Positions 1 through 5,739 of a stretch of DNA of 7,279 bases are shown here, piece by piece. The stretch lies in the NCBI GenBank assembly GCA_021775515.1, contig JAJFHR010000007.1, positions 1 to 7,279 of the forward strand. The letters are read 5' to 3'. The notes beneath the pieces are model-generated. The model made no database searches. It was not told the DNA's origin and was given only the letters and a program-made list of their open reading frames with translations. Source of the DNA: Hyphomicrobiales bacterium (GTDB taxonomy: Bacteria > Pseudomonadota > Alphaproteobacteria > Rhizobiales > JAJFHR01). Positions within the stretch are counted from its first letter, which is position 1; each line of letters opens with the position of its first letter. A program made the translations under genes and the position numbers.

Positions 1-522
1 GCTCGCGAAACCGCACTATCCATTCTAGCGGAGGATATCGGCAAGCTTCCCGGCAACGTATTTGTGGTCGGCCCTGAGGAGACGATTAGCACCTACGCAC
101 TGGCCCTGCACTGTAAGGCTTGTCTGATCTATGCAACAAAGGCCGGAATTGAGCTGCTTGCCATGGGAATACCTGTCATTGCCGCAGGAGAGGCATGGGT
201 AAAAGGCAAGGGCATGGCTCTTGATGCCAACAGTTGGAATGAATATTTCCAGCAACTTGACTGCCTGCCCGACCTTACACCGCCCCAAAATTTCAGGCAA
301 AAAGCAATCCTCTATGCTTATCATTTCTTTTTCCAGAGAATGATTCCTTTAAAAGCAGCCGTGCCAACCAAAACCTGGCCGCCGTATAAAATTGAAATAA
401 GAGACCTCTCAGAAATTGAACCAGGTATAGACCCCGGTTTGGACACGATCTGCGACGGTATCCTGATAGGCTCACCTTTCATTTATCGGCCGGAAAGTAG
501 TGAAAAAAAACCAGGCACTTAA
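1..522 (+). CDS. Capsule polysaccharide biosynthesis family protein, C-terminal part (5' end outside window)
   Basis: The reading frame is open from the first base to a TAA at 520-522 and gives 173 residues with no start, so the gene begins upstream. The segment resembles the C-terminal part of the capsule synthesis family (Capsule_synth, the wider KpsC/KpsS-like group). It has a Ser-Thr-Tyr before a helix (residues 30-32 of the fragment), the block AGIELLAMGIPVIAAGEAW (48-66) followed by KGKG (68-71), and the helix YAYHFFFQRMIPL (105-117). Near the end DPGLDTICDGIL (144-155) fits the same family. In characterised members this region belongs to cytoplasmic glycosyltransferases acting on capsule or its lipid linker; the exact reaction here is unknown. 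The last residues are polar and lysine-rich, encoded by an A8 run at 503-510. Family assignment rests on recalled motifs and the N-terminal half cannot be seen. Confidence 0.72.
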   Translation, partial: ARETALSILAEDIGKLPGNVFVVGPEETISTYALALHCKACLIYATKAGIELLAMGIPVIAAGEAWVKGKGMALDANSWNEYFQQLDCLPDLTPPQNFRQKAILYAYHFFFQRMIPLKAAVPTKTWPPYKIEIRDLSEIEPGIDPGLDTICDGILIGSPFIYRPESSEKKPGT

Positions 523-542
523 TAGAATTATGTTCACCCTCA

Positions 543-555
543 TCGGATCATCCGA
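543..555 (+). other. Short hairpin after the first gene
   Basis: TCGGA at 543-547 and TCCGA at 551-555 form a perfect 5-bp stem around a 3-base loop, starting 21 bases after the stop of the upstream gene. No run of T follows, so it is not a standard intrinsic terminator; it could be an mRNA 3'-end structure or chance. Confidence 0.25.
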
Positions 556-592
556 CACCGAAGATCTTGCAGGGTTTGTTTGAGAGTAGAAA

Positions 593-635
593 TTCGCTTG
601 CGAAAAAGTTGATAGCTATAAAAGTGGTGACACCA
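593..635 (+). promoter_or_regulatory. Candidate promoter with two flanking dyads
   Basis: A TATAAA box at 617-622 matches five of six bases of the sigma-70 -10 consensus. The matching -35 would be TTCGCT at 593-598 (three of six) with an 18-base spacer. That -35 lies inside the dyad TTCGC-TT-GCGAA (593-604). Just after the -10 sits TGGTG-A-CACCA (625-635), an 11-base odd palindrome at the expected start of transcription. The arrangement resembles a repressor-controlled promoter, but the -35 is weak, the dyads are short, and any transcript would have a leader of more than 400 bases before the next gene. Low confidence. Confidence 0.22.
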
Positions 636-644
636 TAACTGCAG

Positions 645-785
645 TCACGAAATAAATTGCAGCGCTGTCGCCAATCCATCTGTGGTTGTTTCAAATTCAG
701 AAGGTACATCGCTCGGCGGATAAAATCGATGTTCTAACCAGAACCACTCGTTGAACGACCCAATAAAATTCTTGTATCTAAGTTT
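645..785 (-). pseudogene. Possible C-terminal gene remnant, 46 codons plus stop
   Basis: On the reverse strand a frame runs from 785 down to a TGA at 647-645. It is bounded upstream by an in-frame TAA (788-786) and has no ATG. The product is protein-like rather than low complexity: it begins KLRYKNFIGSFNEWFWLEHR and later has FYPPSDVPSEFETTTDGLAT (positions about 20-39 of the fragment). The tryptophan/phenylalanine-rich start followed by Pro-Pro-Ser and a Gly-Leu-Ala helix looks like the tail of a real protein. I do not recognise the family. It could be a decayed gene on the opposite strand, or a chance open frame; 46 codons is short enough to arise by chance. Confidence 0.2.
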
Positions 786-846
786 TTAGAGTTGCTGATT
801 GACTGTCCCATACGCCATTGCTATTTAGTTACCGGATTTTAGAGTT
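784..846. repeat. 10-bp direct repeat, 53 bases apart
   Basis: TTTTAGAGTT occurs at 784-793 and again at 837-846, a start-to-start distance of 53 bases, close to five helical turns. The copies flank the TTGACT promoter candidate. This could be a pair of regulator sites on one face of the helix or simple AT-rich coincidence. Confidence 0.25.
799..827 (+). promoter_or_regulatory. Candidate sigma-70-type promoter for the downstream operon
   Basis: TTGACT at 799-804 matches five of six -35 consensus bases and is separated by exactly 17 bases from TATTTA at 822-827, which matches only the first three -10 bases. It is the best -35 element in the gap and points toward the gene starting at 1063, leaving a leader of roughly 230 bases. 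The poor -10 makes this tentative. Confidence 0.25.
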
Positions 847-986
847 AGTTGGGCTGGAACTAATGAAGTACTTTTTTTCCGCAGCGATGCTCTGATATAC
901 CGGAGTCGACAGTGCGGGTGAGGGTGAGAGCCAACCTGAAATTTAAATAACAGAAACCAAAGAAATTATTTTTGGCTTCAGAAGTG

Positions 987-1004
987 GTCGAAGGCGAATT
1001 CGAC
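987..1004 (+). other. Hairpin before the fused transferase gene
   Basis: GTCGAA (987-992) and TTCGAC (999-1004) form a perfect 6-bp stem with a 6-base loop. A T-rich but interrupted tract, TAGATTTTATTCTATTCC, follows. It could be a weak intrinsic terminator or attenuator in the leader of the operon, or an operator. The stem is short and the tail is broken by A, G and C, so termination would be inefficient. Confidence 0.28.
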
Positions 1005-1062
1005 TAGATTTTATTCTATTCCTAAATTTGTTCTTAGAAAATTCAAGAAAGAAAACTGTTAG

Positions 1063-2166
1063 ATGATTTTAAACTTCGATGAGTTAAAAAATTACCGAAG
1101 TAAAGTGGCTATGGTAGACGGTGGTTTTGATCCTATTCATGCCGGGCATGTACTTTATTTTAATGAAGCTGCGCGTCAATCCGAATACCCATTGTTATGC
1201 AATGTCAGTTCGGATGAATATCTAAAAACCAAACACCAGCCCTTGCTGCCTCAAAGCGAAAGAGCTGCTGTAATTGATTCGTTTTGCTCGATTGAGTATG
1301 TTCATCTATCAACTACATCCACAGAAGAAGTATTAGAGCAGTTACGCCCTGCTGTGTACATTAAGGGAAAAGATTGGGAAGGGCGATTGCCGGAGAAGCA
1401 ACTTCAGATATGCGAAAAATACAACATTGAAATAATTTTTCTTGATACTGTAACAGGGTCATCCTCGCAAATCATTCAAGACATATTGAAGAAAAAGTCT
1501 ATAGCCGATCAGGTGTCTGAGTTTGAGAATTTTGTCCATACTCAAGATACGACGGGATCTGATGATTATGATGATAACTATTTTCACGATACGTGGCGGG
1601 ATGGTTCCAACGACTATACAATTGAAACTCGCAGGCGGATAGAGGGCCGAAACCCACAGCTTATTAAAGATGTTTTTAAACCGAAAAACGTCGTGGATAT
1701 GGGGTGTGGTCCAGGCGCAATGATGTTTTTGCTACATGAATTGGGAATTGACGTTGATGGCGTCGATTTCGCTGAATCTAGCAAGAAACTTGCGCCACCT
1801 GAGGTGGTTGGCAATATAAATATCGGATCGGTTACATCGGTTGATTTGCCGGCAAATAGTTATGATTTGGTCATTTGTAGAGAGGTGTTCGAACATCTGA
1901 GTGTTTTGCAGGTTCAGCAAGCCGTTCAAAACTTTGCTCGGATCACATCCAAATATGTTTATTTGACTACCCGCTTCCACCCTGAACCGGAATCTTTACT
2001 GGATGTGACAACAGAATTCGAGGTCGATCCAACCCATATAACATGCTTAAACATAGAGTATCTTCGCCTTTTGTTTGTGATGCAAGGCATGAAAAGGCGG
2101 CTTGATCTAGAGGCGAAAATGGACTGGTTGAATAAAGGTCGTGTACTAGTTTATGAAAAAATTTGA
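1063..2166 (+). CDS. Fused nucleotidylyltransferase (HldE/TagD-like) - class I SAM methyltransferase
   Basis: The 367-residue protein has two domains. Residues about 14-142 form a cytidylyltransferase-like fold: GGFDPIHAGH (20-29) carries the HxGH nucleotide-binding signature (H26, H29), KGKDW (101-105) sits where HldE has KGGDY, and TGSSSQII (131-138) corresponds to the C-terminal Ser/Thr motif that contacts triphosphate. Relatives add AMP or CMP to sugar-1-phosphates or polyol phosphates. An acidic linker (about 150-180) leads to a class I methyltransferase, about 195-367: VVDMGCGPGAM (210-220) is the SAM-binding glycine loop, D235 is the likely ribose-binding acid, and DLVICREVFEHL (268-279) is motif II-like. 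The protein is probably cytoplasmic. ATG at 1063 is preceded by only a weak purine-rich site (AAGAAAGAAAA). The next gene starts 31 bases after the stop. The inferred role is activation and methylation of a capsule building block; the substrate, nucleotide and methyl acceptor are unknown. Confidence 0.85.
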   Translation: MILNFDELKNYRSKVAMVDGGFDPIHAGHVLYFNEAARQSEYPLLCNVSSDEYLKTKHQPLLPQSERAAVIDSFCSIEYVHLSTTSTEEVLEQLRPAVYIKGKDWEGRLPEKQLQICEKYNIEIIFLDTVTGSSSQIIQDILKKKSIADQVSEFENFVHTQDTTGSDDYDDNYFHDTWRDGSNDYTIETRRRIEGRNPQLIKDVFKPKNVVDMGCGPGAMMFLLHELGIDVDGVDFAESSKKLAPPEVVGNINIGSVTSVDLPANSYDLVICREVFEHLSVLQVQQAVQNFARITSKYVYLTTRFHPEPESLLDVTTEFEVDPTHITCLNIEYLRLLFVMQGMKRRLDLEAKMDWLNKGRVLVYEKI

Positions 2167-2197
2167 CGCCTTAGTTGTAATTCGGAATGTTTAAGTA

Positions 2198-3136
2198 ATG
2201 GATAGTATCCTTTCCTATCATATGAATCCGCTGACTTGTGGAGTGGCGCGATTTAATCAAGCCTTGGCGAACAAATTAAACATAAAGTGTCTACAATTGT
2301 TCAGCGACGCCTCATCAAGTGTTCGGCGTCCGTTGCTTTCAATCAAGTTATCCGAATTTCGAGCTGAAGACGCCGAAAAGCTCGAAAGTTTTGCTGATCA
2401 GACGGATATTTGGCCCGAGTTATCGTTATTCTTTCACGACTTTAGTGATACCAAAGCTGAGATGAAGTTGTTGCAACGTGCAACTACGGTTTACTGTGGA
2501 AATGACGCACTTTTTAGAAAACTCCAGAACTTACATCACGATGTCGTTTTAGCCTGGTGTCCGGGTTATTTGTTTGATGCTCGCCCATTTAACGACGACG
2601 CGGAGGTGAGCGTTTATACGTTCGGGATGGCTCACAAACTACAAACCGACCACTATTTTCACCTCAGAGATCTTCTGGAAGCCAGCAATAAATCATATGC
2701 GGTTTATATTTCTGCCGCTATCCATGAGGGGCGTTCACTTGATGATACGTTCACCGGTGCTTATGACCGGTTGGTGGAATGTTTTGGTGAACGAATTCAT
2801 TTTCTTGGATTTGTCTCCGATAGTGCGTTGTTTAATTATCTGCAGAAAACTACTTTTTTTGCCGCGTTTTTCGAAGAAGGTGTTCGTGCGAATAATACTA
2901 GCGTGAACACAGCAATGCATTGTGGAGCAGCGGTAATTACAAATTTGGACAAACATTCACCTGATGATTTAGTGCATATGGATAATCTAATAGATATTCG
3001 GCAATGTAAAACAGAGTTGCCACTTGATACATCAATGATTGATTCAATACGTGAAAGTGGGAAACAATACGCAGCCACACACGGTTGGCGTCCACTAATT
3101 GATCTTTTTGAACGCAAGATAGCGGTCAACAAATAG
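2198..3136 (+). CDS. GT-B-like glycosyltransferase with atypical donor motif
   Basis: A 312-residue protein with no signal peptide or membrane segment. ILSYHMNPLTCGVARFNQAL (4-23) looks like the first strand and glycine loop of a GT-B glycosyltransferase. The second Rossmann half begins near VSVYTFGMAHKLQ (137-149), and RIHFLGFVSDSALFNYLQ (199-216) is the familiar helix-entry segment of GT4-like enzymes. The donor-binding region is EEGVRANNTS (226-235) followed by AMHCGAAVITN (239-249). It aligns with the usual E-G-F-G...E-A-M-A-x-G-x-P-V-I block but appears to have three extra residues and lacks the second glutamate. It would transfer a sugar, perhaps from a nucleotide sugar made by its neighbours, onto the growing glycan. 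At 312 residues it is somewhat short for GT4 enzymes, mainly in the N-terminal half. ATG at 2198 has GGAA 10 bases upstream; a second in-frame ATG (2222) would cut into the first strand. Confidence 0.7.
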   Translation: MDSILSYHMNPLTCGVARFNQALANKLNIKCLQLFSDASSSVRRPLLSIKLSEFRAEDAEKLESFADQTDIWPELSLFFHDFSDTKAEMKLLQRATTVYCGNDALFRKLQNLHHDVVLAWCPGYLFDARPFNDDAEVSVYTFGMAHKLQTDHYFHLRDLLEASNKSYAVYISAAIHEGRSLDDTFTGAYDRLVECFGERIHFLGFVSDSALFNYLQKTTFFAAFFEEGVRANNTSVNTAMHCGAAVITNLDKHSPDDLVHMDNLIDIRQCKTELPLDTSMIDSIRESGKQYAATHGWRPLIDLFERKIAVNK

Positions 3137-3137
3137 T

Positions 3138-3180
3138 GCCGGTAACATCTGTTTCCGGCGAATACAAGCGGAGAAATCCG
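3138..3180 (+). promoter_or_regulatory. Two adjacent hairpins in the leader of the dehydratase gene
   Basis: The 55-base gap holds two inverted repeats in a row. The first pairs GCCGG (3138-3142) with CCGGC (3155-3159), and after one T-T mismatch AAC (3144-3146) pairs with GTT (3151-3153) around the loop ATCT. The second is CGGA-GAAA-TCCG (3169-3180), a 4-bp stem closed by a GAAA (GNRA-type) tetraloop. It ends two bases before the GGAG ribosome site at 3183-3186. No T-run follows either, so they are unlikely to terminate transcription. An mRNA processing, stability or translation-tuning role is inferred. Confidence 0.4.
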
Positions 3181-3191
3181 ATGGAGTATCT

Positions 3192-4217
3192 ATGGCAAAA
3201 GTCGCATTAATTACAGGTGTTTTGGGGCAAGATGGGGCTTATTTGGCAAAACTATTGCTGGATAAGGGATATGAGGTCATCGGCGCTGGAAGACGCAGTG
3301 GTTCTTTCAATCCATGGCGGCTGGAGCAACTTGGAATACTGGATCAGTTTAAGATCATTTCCCTGGAGCTTCTTGAGCTGGGAAATATTGTCAGATCACT
3401 TGAGAAGGTAAAGCCAGATGAAGTATACAATTTAGCGGCGCAGAGTTTTGTCGGTACCTCGTTTGATCAGCCGATTTATACGGGTGATGTCGATGGACTT
3501 GGCGTTTTGCGTATTCTTGAGGGGATCCGGACGGTCTGCCCAGATACGCGATTTTATCAAGCCTCTACTTCCGAAATGTTTGGTTTGATACAAGAGCCAA
3601 TACAAAAAGAATCTACGCCTTTTTATCCTCGCAGTCCCTATGGGGTGGCAAAGTTATATGGACACTGGATCACCGTAAATTATCGAGAATCGTTTAATAT
3701 TCACGCTTCATCAGGAATATTGTTCAATCATGAATCTCCGCTGCGCGGATCAGAATTTGTCACGCGAAAAATAACTCAAGGATTGGCACGTTATAAACTT
3801 GGTTTAGGTGGCGCGTTGGAATTGGGTAATTTGGATGCGGAGCGTGATTGGGGGTTTGCAGGCGATTATGTAGACGGCATGTGGAGGATGCTTCAGGCAG
3901 AAGTTCCAGATGACTATATTCTAGCTACAGGAAAAAAGTGCAGTGTGCGACGCTTTGTAGAAATGAGTTGCGAGTATGCAGGTATAGAAATTGCCTGGGA
4001 GGGCGAGGGAGAAAAGACCGTTGGTCGCGATGTTGCGACTGGCAAAGAGATAATTAAAATAAATCCAGAGTTCTATCGGCCTGCCGAAGTTCATGTTTTG
4101 CTTGGTGACCCGACTAAAGCGAAGGAAAAACTAGGATGGCAGCCCAAAGTCAATCTTGAAGAGCTGGTTGGTCTAATGATGGAATCAGACATGAAATTAG
4201 CAAGAAGACTAGGTTAG
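3192..4217 (+). CDS. gmd: GDP-mannose 4,6-dehydratase
   Basis: This 341-residue short-chain dehydrogenase/reductase converts GDP-D-mannose to GDP-4-keto-6-deoxy-D-mannose, the branch point for GDP-fucose, GDP-rhamnose, GDP-perosamine and related sugars. Visible signatures are TGVLGQDG (8-15, NADP-binding loop), RRSGSF (34-39), NLAAQSFV (80-87), the catalytic block STSEMFG with T126 and E128, and YPRSPYGVAK with Y150 and K154. Further GMD-specific blocks are NHESPLRG (179-186), FVTRKIT (189-195), LDAERDWG (214-221) and YRPAEVHVLLGDPTKA (295-310). All expected catalytic residues are present. It is shorter than the E. coli enzyme (about 373 residues), but no core motif is missing. ATG at 3192 has GGAG 5 bases upstream (3183-3186). 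An out-of-frame ATG at 3181 opens only a 9-codon ORF. The enzyme is cytoplasmic. No reductase or aminotransferase that would use the product lies in the window. Confidence 0.95.
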   Translation: MAKVALITGVLGQDGAYLAKLLLDKGYEVIGAGRRSGSFNPWRLEQLGILDQFKIISLELLELGNIVRSLEKVKPDEVYNLAAQSFVGTSFDQPIYTGDVDGLGVLRILEGIRTVCPDTRFYQASTSEMFGLIQEPIQKESTPFYPRSPYGVAKLYGHWITVNYRESFNIHASSGILFNHESPLRGSEFVTRKITQGLARYKLGLGGALELGNLDAERDWGFAGDYVDGMWRMLQAEVPDDYILATGKKCSVRRFVEMSCEYAGIEIAWEGEGEKTVGRDVATGKEIIKINPEFYRPAEVHVLLGDPTKAKEKLGWQPKVNLEELVGLMMESDMKLARRLG

Positions 4218-4270
4218 TGGGCGTGCGCCAGATATCCAACTCATTGTCTATTATGGGAACGGTCCACAAT

Positions 4271-4300
4271 TGTGCGAACTAGCACAGATGGTTCGCGGGG
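4271..4300 (+). promoter_or_regulatory. Two mutually exclusive hairpins abutting the MBOAT ribosome binding site
   Basis: In the 89-base gap TGTGC (4271-4275) pairs with GCACA (4282-4286) around a 6-base loop. Overlapping it, GCGAAC (4274-4279) pairs perfectly with GTTCGC (4291-4296) around 11 bases, extendable by a T-G pair (4273/4297). The two stems share bases, so only one can form. The second ends against the purine-rich GGGG (4297-4300) that probably acts as Shine-Dalgarno six bases before the ATG at 4307. This layout suits a translational switch, or the GCGAAC inverted repeat could be a protein site on DNA. Role is inferred. Confidence 0.35.
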
Positions 4301-4306
4301 ATCTTT

Positions 4307-5728
4307 ATGCTTTTCAACTCGTTAGTGTTCGGGCTTTTTTTCGTAGTTTTTTACGGTGTTTATATCTTAACAATGCGTCGGCTTGTCCTGCAGAATGCTT
4401 GGATTTTGGCAGGCAGCTATTTTTTTTACGGTTGGTGGGATTGGCGATTTCTCGGGCTTCTGGGGGGGCTAACCATTGTCAATTACCTTGCCGCCGAGTT
4501 TATAGACAAGGACGGAGACGCCAAAGGACGCCCATGGCTAATATTCGCGGTTGCCGCCAATTTGTCGATTTTAGGATTCTTTAAATATTTCAACTTTTTT
4601 ATTGAAAATGCTGTTCTTGGATTGAATTCTATAGGGGTTTCTGCCAGCCCGCTTACGCTCCAGATCATCTTACCCGTAGGAATTTCCTTTTTCGTTTTCC
4701 AGGGCTTAGGCTACGTCATAGATGTTTGGCAAGGCAGAACCAAGCATGCGAGTTTGTTTGATTTTGCACTCTTCCAGGCTTTTTTCCCCCAACTTGTTGC
4801 CGGGCCGATAGAACGATCAAGCCACTTGTTGCCACAACTTCAGCGATTACGTTCGATTTCGCCAGAGCTGGTTGCGGGCGGAATGTGGCTTATTGTCTGG
4901 GGCCTGTATAAGAAAATCGTAATTGCGGATAATTTGGCACCAACAGTTGAGAGAATATTTGACAATTATCAGAACGTGAGTAGCGGTGATCTTTTCCTCG
5001 GTGTTTTTGCGTTCACGTTTCAGATCTATTGTGATTTCTCCGCCTATTCAGATATTGCCCGCGGTCTTGCGCGTTTGATGGGGATACGTCTGATGTTAAA
5101 TTTTCAACTTCCCTATATTGCATTGTCTCCCAGTGATTTTTGGCGGCGGTGGCATATCTCCCTATCGACCTGGTTGAGAGATTATCTTTACTTTCCGCTA
5201 GGAGGTAATCGCCACGGCCAATGGAAAACCTCGCGAAACCTCATGCTTACGATGTTGATCGGTGGATTGTGGCACGGTGCAGCGTGGAATTTTATTCTTT
5301 GGGGGGGATATCAGGGATTAATCTTACTGGTGCAGCGCGGACTTTCTGGGATACGCAGCACCCTGTTTGGCACGACTGAACCGCGCCGTACCGGTATATT
5401 GCTGGTTCCGTTTCAGATGTTTGGGATGTTTCTCCTCACGATGATCGGTTGGGTTTTCTTTCGCGCAAACTCAGCCGAGCAAGCTTTCTATTTTCTGACC
5501 AACATCGGGGTGGATTTTTCTGAAACGACGGCCCAGACTGCTATCAATATTCTTTGGACTATTTCAATATTGATTGTAGTGGACGTTTTCCAAGCTTTGC
5601 GAATGAACCAATCTGATATTCCCAGCTTCTCCACCGTGCCTCGGGCAATAATCTTCGGCGTATTAATCTGCATAATGCTGATATTTGGAGCACGCATACC
5701 AACTGAGTTCATCTATTTTGCATTTTAG
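4307..5728 (+). CDS. MBOAT-family membrane O-acyltransferase (AlgI-like)
   Basis: The 473-residue polytopic inner-membrane protein belongs to the membrane-bound O-acyltransferase family, closest in type to AlgI/PatA/DltB proteins that move an acyl group, usually acetyl, across the membrane for attachment to a polysaccharide. Hydrophobic segments run through most of it (about 3-22, 30-60, 76-97, 115-140, 190-207, 227-245, 312-343, 365-388, 412-432, 445-463). Family blocks are SYFFYGWWDWRF (37-48), FKYFNFF (92-98), LPVGISFFVFQGLGY (122-136), FFPQLVAGPIERSSHLLPQL (159-178), YCDFSAYSDIARGLARLMG (241-259), the amphipathic FWRRWHISLSTWLRDYLYFP (278-297) with H283, and GGLWHGAAWNFILWG (319-333) with the presumed catalytic H323. 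ATG at 4307 is six bases after GGGG. The SGNH-like gene follows by 11 bases, a standard pairing. The gene has T7 and T8 runs near its start and two G7 runs (4462-4468, 5301-5307), possible slippage sites. Confidence 0.92.
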   Translation: MLFNSLVFGLFFVVFYGVYILTMRRLVLQNAWILAGSYFFYGWWDWRFLGLLGGLTIVNYLAAEFIDKDGDAKGRPWLIFAVAANLSILGFFKYFNFFIENAVLGLNSIGVSASPLTLQIILPVGISFFVFQGLGYVIDVWQGRTKHASLFDFALFQAFFPQLVAGPIERSSHLLPQLQRLRSISPELVAGGMWLIVWGLYKKIVIADNLAPTVERIFDNYQNVSSGDLFLGVFAFTFQIYCDFSAYSDIARGLARLMGIRLMLNFQLPYIALSPSDFWRRWHISLSTWLRDYLYFPLGGNRHGQWKTSRNLMLTMLIGGLWHGAAWNFILWGGYQGLILLVQRGLSGIRSTLFGTTEPRRTGILLVPFQMFGMFLLTMIGWVFFRANSAEQAFYFLTNIGVDFSETTAQTAINILWTISILIVVDVFQALRMNQSDIPSFSTVPRAIIFGVLICIMLIFGARIPTEFIYFAF

Positions 5729-5733
5729 GGAGG
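5727..5733 (+). promoter_or_regulatory. Strong Shine-Dalgarno overlapping the MBOAT stop codon
   Basis: AGGGAGG at 5727-5733 begins inside the TAG stop (5726-5728) of the acyltransferase and lies six bases before the ATG at 5740. It is the best ribosome site in the window and suggests translational coupling, keeping the two partner proteins in step. Confidence 0.7.
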
Positions 5734-5739
5734 CGGCTC

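Larger units (their letters stand above)
523..1062. other. 540-base intergenic region before the sugar-modification operon
   Basis: No + strand gene is supported here. The stretch is AT-rich and contains a 13-base dyad 21 bases after the first stop, a TATAAA-containing promoter candidate flanked by two small dyads (593-635), a reverse-strand protein-like stretch (645-785), a 10-bp direct repeat (784-793 and 837-846), a TTGACT-based promoter candidate (799-827), a tandem GGTGAG pair (917-928) and a hairpin (987-1004). A 17-codon ORF at 530-583 (ATG to TGA) has no convincing ribosome site and is not annotated as a gene. The length and the change of gene content across it suggest either a promoter region for the downstream operon or a scar left by gene loss or exchange. 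Confidence 0.6.

Noticed and set aside
25..475. Reverse-strand ORFs opposite the first gene
   Set aside because: They mirror a + strand frame with clear family motifs and have low-quality products with no recognisable domains.
714..722. GGCGGATA resembling the GGCGGTAG ops/JUMPstart element found before polysaccharide operons
   Set aside because: The match stops after GGCGG and the rest of the ops and JUMPstart sequence is absent.
917..928. Tandem GGTGAG repeat (two copies)
   Set aside because: Two hexamer copies are too few to indicate a satellite or regulator array.
2697..3132. Several overlapping ORFs on both strands within the glycosyltransferase gene
   Set aside because: All are shadows of the 2198-3136 frame, which alone shows conserved glycosyltransferase segments.
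3181..3210. Nine-codon ORF starting at an ATG 11 bases before the gmd start, overlapping it out of frame
   Set aside because: The GGAG at 3183-3186 lies inside this ORF and serves the ATG at 3192; the upstream ATG has no ribosome site of its own and the peptide is trivial.
4220..4229. GGCG-TG-CGCC inverted repeat just after the gmd stop
   Set aside because: A two-base loop cannot close a hairpin and no T-run follows, so it is not a terminator; too short to call an operator.
4270..4584. 104-codon + strand ORF overlapping the start of the acyltransferase gene in another frame
   Set aside because: It begins with TTG, has a cysteine/arginine-rich unfamiliar product, and lies over the clearly conserved N-terminus of the MBOAT protein.
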